Source: Pedobacter sp. ASV28
GTDB lineage: Bacteria > Bacteroidota > Bacteroidia > Sphingobacteriales > Sphingobacteriaceae
Direction of reading: 5' to 3'
DNA: 48,711 bases
Assembly: GCF_016428855.1 (NCBI RefSeq)
Contig: NZ_JAELTN010000042.1
Location: 1-48,711, forward strand
Below, piece after piece: positions 45,652 to 48,711 of this stretch. Numbering within the stretch: the stretch's first letter is position 1; each line of letters begins with the position of its first letter. The position numbers and the translations under genes were made by a program. The notes under the pieces are model-generated. The model searched no databases. It saw only the letters and a program-made list of their open reading frames with translations, and had not been told where the DNA came from.

Positions 45652-46440
45652 ATGACTATGGCATACCAACAAATCCTAACGACAGTAAAAGATCATACAT
45701 TTTACATCACCATCAATCGTCCGCAAAAGTTAAATGCACTGAACAAAGAAGTGCTAACCGAACTGGCAGATGCGATAGCTTTTGCAAACACGAGTGAAGA
45801 TATACAAGCTGTGCTGATTACTGGCGCTGGTGAAAAGGCTTTTGTAGCCGGGGCCGATATTTCAGAGTTTCAACATTACAACCTAGAAGAAGGGAAACAA
45901 CTTGCCAAAAATGGACACGATCAAGTATTCAACGCCATAGAAAACAGTACAAAGCCGGTCGTTGCAGCTATCAATGGTTTCGCACTAGGCGGAGGATTGG
46001 AATTAGCCATGGCCTGCCATATTAGAATAGCCAGCGAGAATGCCAGACTAGGCTTGCCCGAAGTAACCTTAGGCTTAATACCTGGTTACGGAGGCACCCA
46101 ACGCCTAACCCAATTGGTGGGTAAGGGGCATGCCTTCGAAATGATATTTACTGCAGAAATGATCACGGCAGATAGAGCAGAAAAAATAGGTCTGGTGAAC
46201 TATGTTGTACCACAAGAAAACCTGCTGGAAAAGGCCAATGAAATTTTAGGAAAAATCAAATCTAAAGCACCACTGGCAATTTCAAGTGCCATAAAAGCAG
46301 TAAATGCTTCTTTTTCTAAAGAAGTAAATGGCTACCAAGTTGAAATAGAGGAATTTGGCAATTGCTTTAATACCCAAGACTTTAAAGAAGGCGTAGCTGC
46401 TTTCCTTGAAAAAAGAAAAGCCAATTTTAAAGGCAGATAG
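45652..46440 (+). CDS. Enoyl-CoA hydratase/isomerase
   Basis: A 262-residue crotonase-fold enzyme, likely a short-chain enoyl-CoA hydratase. The oxyanion-hole motifs are AGADISEF (67-73) and NGFALGGGLE; catalytic glutamates are Glu117 (GGGLELAMAC) and Glu137 (LPEVTLGLIPG). The start is ATG 45652 or 45658. Neighbouring B12-binding gene and hydratase suggest propionate, branched-chain or fatty-acid catabolism. The CoA substrate cannot be told from sequence. Confidence 0.88.
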   Translation: MTMAYQQILTTVKDHTFYITINRPQKLNALNKEVLTELADAIAFANTSEDIQAVLITGAGEKAFVAGADISEFQHYNLEEGKQLAKNGHDQVFNAIENSTKPVVAAINGFALGGGLELAMACHIRIASENARLGLPEVTLGLIPGYGGTQRLTQLVGKGHAFEMIFTAEMITADRAEKIGLVNYVVPQENLLEKANEILGKIKSKAPLAISSAIKAVNASFSKEVNGYQVEIEEFGNCFNTQDFKEGVAAFLEKRKANFKGR

Positions 46441-46585
46441 ATTTTTTTGGGCATCATTTATAATGATCAGATCCATACCTCATTATACCACCAAAATTAA
46501 AAGGTCGCATCAAAAAAGTGTAGAAAATATTTCCCAAAAGTTTTTTTTGTTTATATTTAGCTGAAAATACTCAATATATAGATGT

Positions 46586-48001
46586 ATGAGGAAAATATTA
46601 ATCGTTGATGATGAAGTCAACATCGGCTTATTACTTTCTAAATTCTTAACTAGAAATTCTTTCAATGTAACCAGCGCTACAAGCGGAAATTCTGCCATGG
46701 AATATTTGGCCAAGGATAGCTATGATCTTGTTTTATGCGATTATAGACTGGAAGATACAGATGGTAAAGAGATGTTGGTGAAGATCAAGGAAAGTTACCC
46801 AAAAACTGGTGTGATTATCATTACAGGATATTCAGATATTAAGTTGGCCGTTGAGCTCATTAAACTAGGTGCGTATGATTATATTACGAAACCTTTATAC
46901 CCAGATGAGATCTTAAATACCATAAATAAGGCTATTGAAACACAAATTGCCTTAAACGCCAGTTTACCGGAAACTACTCCGCAAGAACAAGAAAAAACCA
47001 AATCGAGCAAAGCTAATTATGTGCTTACGGATGAGTTTGTAATTGGTCAGAGTGCTGCTTCTAAAGATCTGATGAAACAGATTTTACTGGTGTCGCCTAC
47101 CGCATATAGTGTAATCTTGATGGGCGACAGTGGAACAGGAAAGGAATCTGTAGCCAAGGCCATTCATTTGAACAGCCCTAGGAAAGACAAACCTTTTGTA
47201 GCCATGGACTGTGGGTCTTTGACCAAAGAATTGGCCGGGAGCGAGTTTTTTGGTCATGAAAAAGGTTCTTTTACAGGCGCCTTATACACCAAGATAGGTC
47301 ATTTCGAGATGGCCAATGGGGGTACGCTCTTCTTAGATGAAGTAGGCAATCTATCTTATGATATACAAGCCGCCCTACTCAGAACGGTGCAAGAACGCAA
47401 AATCAAAAGAATTGGAAGTACAAAAGAAATAGATTTAGACGTTAGGATTATTGTAGCCACCAATGAAAATCTTCAAGATGCCATATCCAAAGGCAAGTTC
47501 AGAGAAGATCTTTATCACCGCTTCAATGAATTCTCTATCAACCTTCCTCCCATAAGCCAAAGAGGTAAAGATATCTTGGCATTTGCCGAAACCTTCTTAC
47601 AACTTGCCAATCAGGAGCTCAATAAAGATATTAAAGGATTTTCTCCAGAAGTAGTGGAATGTTTCATGACCTACAATTGGCCTGGCAATGTGAGGGAGCT
47701 AAAAAATGTAGTGCGTAGGGCTACACTACTTACCGAAACAGATGAAATCCAATTAAAGGCGCTCCCCCTGGAAATTTCGACTTATGCTAAAGCGCCCATC
47801 TTAAATGCTACATATAGCGCCGAGCCAGAGAGGACCAAACCTAGAGATTTAAAAAATGCAGCACTTGAAGCTGAATATGAGACCATTTTAAAAGTGTTGA
47901 GAGAAGTGAATTTCAATAAGACAAAAGCTGCTAAAATATTAAATATAGATAGAAAGACACTTTATAATAAGATGAAGGCGATAGACCTTGATAATAGATA
48001 G
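46586..48001 (+). CDS. Sigma-54-dependent response regulator (NtrC/AtoC type)
   Basis: A 471-residue transcriptional activator. The receiver domain (1-120) has phospho-acceptor Asp52 in LCDYRLED and the Lys in TKPLYPDE. The AAA+ domain (about 155-395) has Walker A GDSGTGKE, Walker B GGTLFLDE and the sigma-54-contact loop GSFTGA, a variant of GAFTGA. A Fis-type HTH follows (LREVNFNKTKAAKILNIDRKTLYNKM). It should activate sigma-54 promoters; its targets are not shown. It is followed after 3 bases by a membrane protein gene, likely its sensor partner. Confidence 0.92.
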   Translation: MRKILIVDDEVNIGLLLSKFLTRNSFNVTSATSGNSAMEYLAKDSYDLVLCDYRLEDTDGKEMLVKIKESYPKTGVIIITGYSDIKLAVELIKLGAYDYITKPLYPDEILNTINKAIETQIALNASLPETTPQEQEKTKSSKANYVLTDEFVIGQSAASKDLMKQILLVSPTAYSVILMGDSGTGKESVAKAIHLNSPRKDKPFVAMDCGSLTKELAGSEFFGHEKGSFTGALYTKIGHFEMANGGTLFLDEVGNLSYDIQAALLRTVQERKIKRIGSTKEIDLDVRIIVATNENLQDAISKGKFREDLYHRFNEFSINLPPISQRGKDILAFAETFLQLANQELNKDIKGFSPEVVECFMTYNWPGNVRELKNVVRRATLLTETDEIQLKALPLEISTYAKAPILNATYSAEPERTKPRDLKNAALEAEYETILKVLREVNFNKTKAAKILNIDRKTLYNKMKAIDLDNR

Positions 48002-48004
48002 GCC

Positions 48005-48567
48005 GTGCTCAATTTCTTCAAAAAATCTAGTGCATTCCGATTTAAAAATCGGTACAACATTTCAAAAAAAATACTATGGATAGTCATGTTGGTCTGTATC
48101 GCCCCATTGCTATCCGTAGTATTGTCAATCCTATTTGCAACCAAGGGGAATGAAAATTCTATCTCATTATTTTTTAATGTAAAAACGAGCTTCTATACCA
48201 ACGTTTGGACTACATTTGGCATTGCCGCGGCCCTATTCACGGGAATTTTAGCTTTTATCGACTATTTCATTCGCAAGGAGCTAACCATCACGCTATTTGG
48301 TTTTGCCCTCTTTATTTCCGCTATACTAGACGTTTACTACCTGCTCATTCTGAATGAAAACAATATGCCCCTCAACAGGGGTCATGATTTTAGTCAAAAC
48401 TTTTATTTCATATGGCTGGTTAACCGCTTATTTTATTCGCTCACCCTATTATTAGGCACTATTTTTTATTTAAGGATAAAAGCTAAAAACCTGAGAACAA
48501 ATGAACAAAAAACCAAAATTATTCTAAGAACTGCTATAGTAAGTGTTCTTTCGTGCATAGCCTGTAT
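48005..48567 (+). CDS. N-terminal membrane part of a probable sensor protein, truncated
   Basis: A GTG at 48005, 3 bases after the regulator stop, opens a frame with about 187 genuine residues and five to six predicted membrane helices (IVMLVCIAPLLSVVLSILF, IAAALFTGILAFIDYFI, LFGFALFISAILDVYYLLI, FIWLVNRLFYSLTLLLGTIFYL). No kinase motif is seen because the sequence ends. By position it may be a membrane-anchored histidine kinase paired with the sigma-54 regulator. The stop near 48613 is an artefact: from 48568 the sequence is poly-G and sequencing adapter, so the gene's real C-terminus is missing. Confidence 0.65.

Positions 48568-48711
<144 letters not shown>

Noticed and set aside
1..48567. 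CRISPR array, prophage, insertion sequence or toxin-antitoxin pair
   Set aside because: I looked for regularly spaced direct repeats, transposase or integrase motifs and paired small ORFs and found none that hold up.

Overview
The window is about 48.6 kb of a low-GC Bacteroidota chromosome, most like Pedobacter or another Sphingobacteriaceae. The evidence is a SusC/SusD pair with a FecI-type sigma factor and FecR anti-sigma, an IPExxxVDY-family protein next to pyruvate kinase, S9 dipeptidyl peptidase IV, PorT-type barrels, TAnnTTTG-like -7 boxes, little Shine-Dalgarno signal, and a tRNA without an encoded CCA end. The last ~140 bases are not genome: they are Nextera adapter sequence flanked by poly-G.

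Layout. 1-820 holds a gene start cut by the left edge, a small unknown ORF and a queD copy whose C-terminal third is lost or frameshifted. 892-6292 has tRNA modification (tcdA), a TatD hydrolase, a thioredoxin-like protein, a GH3 enzyme, a PorT-type barrel and a 57-residue protein. 6448-10148 has a PQQ-type sugar dehydrogenase with its cytochrome c, a GreA/Rnk-like factor, a gene-poor gap and two small envelope proteins. 10334-17162 has DPP IV, a urea transporter, a PoxB-type pyruvate oxidase and an unrecognised repeat protein with a strict 25-residue period. 17273-24949 (minus strand) is a complete metal-efflux unit: response regulator, histidine kinase, TolC-type channel, adaptor and CzcA/CusA pump. 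25335-33871 is housekeeping: tRNA-Ser(GGA), pyk, acpP-fabF-rnc, an acyltransferase, yicC, gmk and nadD. 34049-43191 is a nutrient-uptake locus: sigma factor, anti-sigma, SusC with STN domain, SusD, a HExxH zinc metallohydrolase lipoprotein and an unknown lipoprotein. 43263-48567 has glnS, a small B12-binding subunit, an enoyl-CoA hydratase, a sigma-54 response regulator and the start of a membrane protein.

How the genes work together. In the SusCD locus the STN domain of SusC probably signals to FecR, which releases the sigma factor to transcribe the locus, while the surface metallohydrolase may process the ligand. The RND operon probably senses and exports metal. The sugar dehydrogenase can pass electrons to the adjacent cytochrome. 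The sigma-54 regulator and the membrane protein 3 bases downstream look like a signalling pair.

I found no CRISPR array, prophage, insertion sequence or recognisable defence system. The most unusual items are the 25-residue solenoid protein, a recurring architecture of long perfect inverted repeats with long loops between genes, the decayed queD, and the adapter artefact at the right end.
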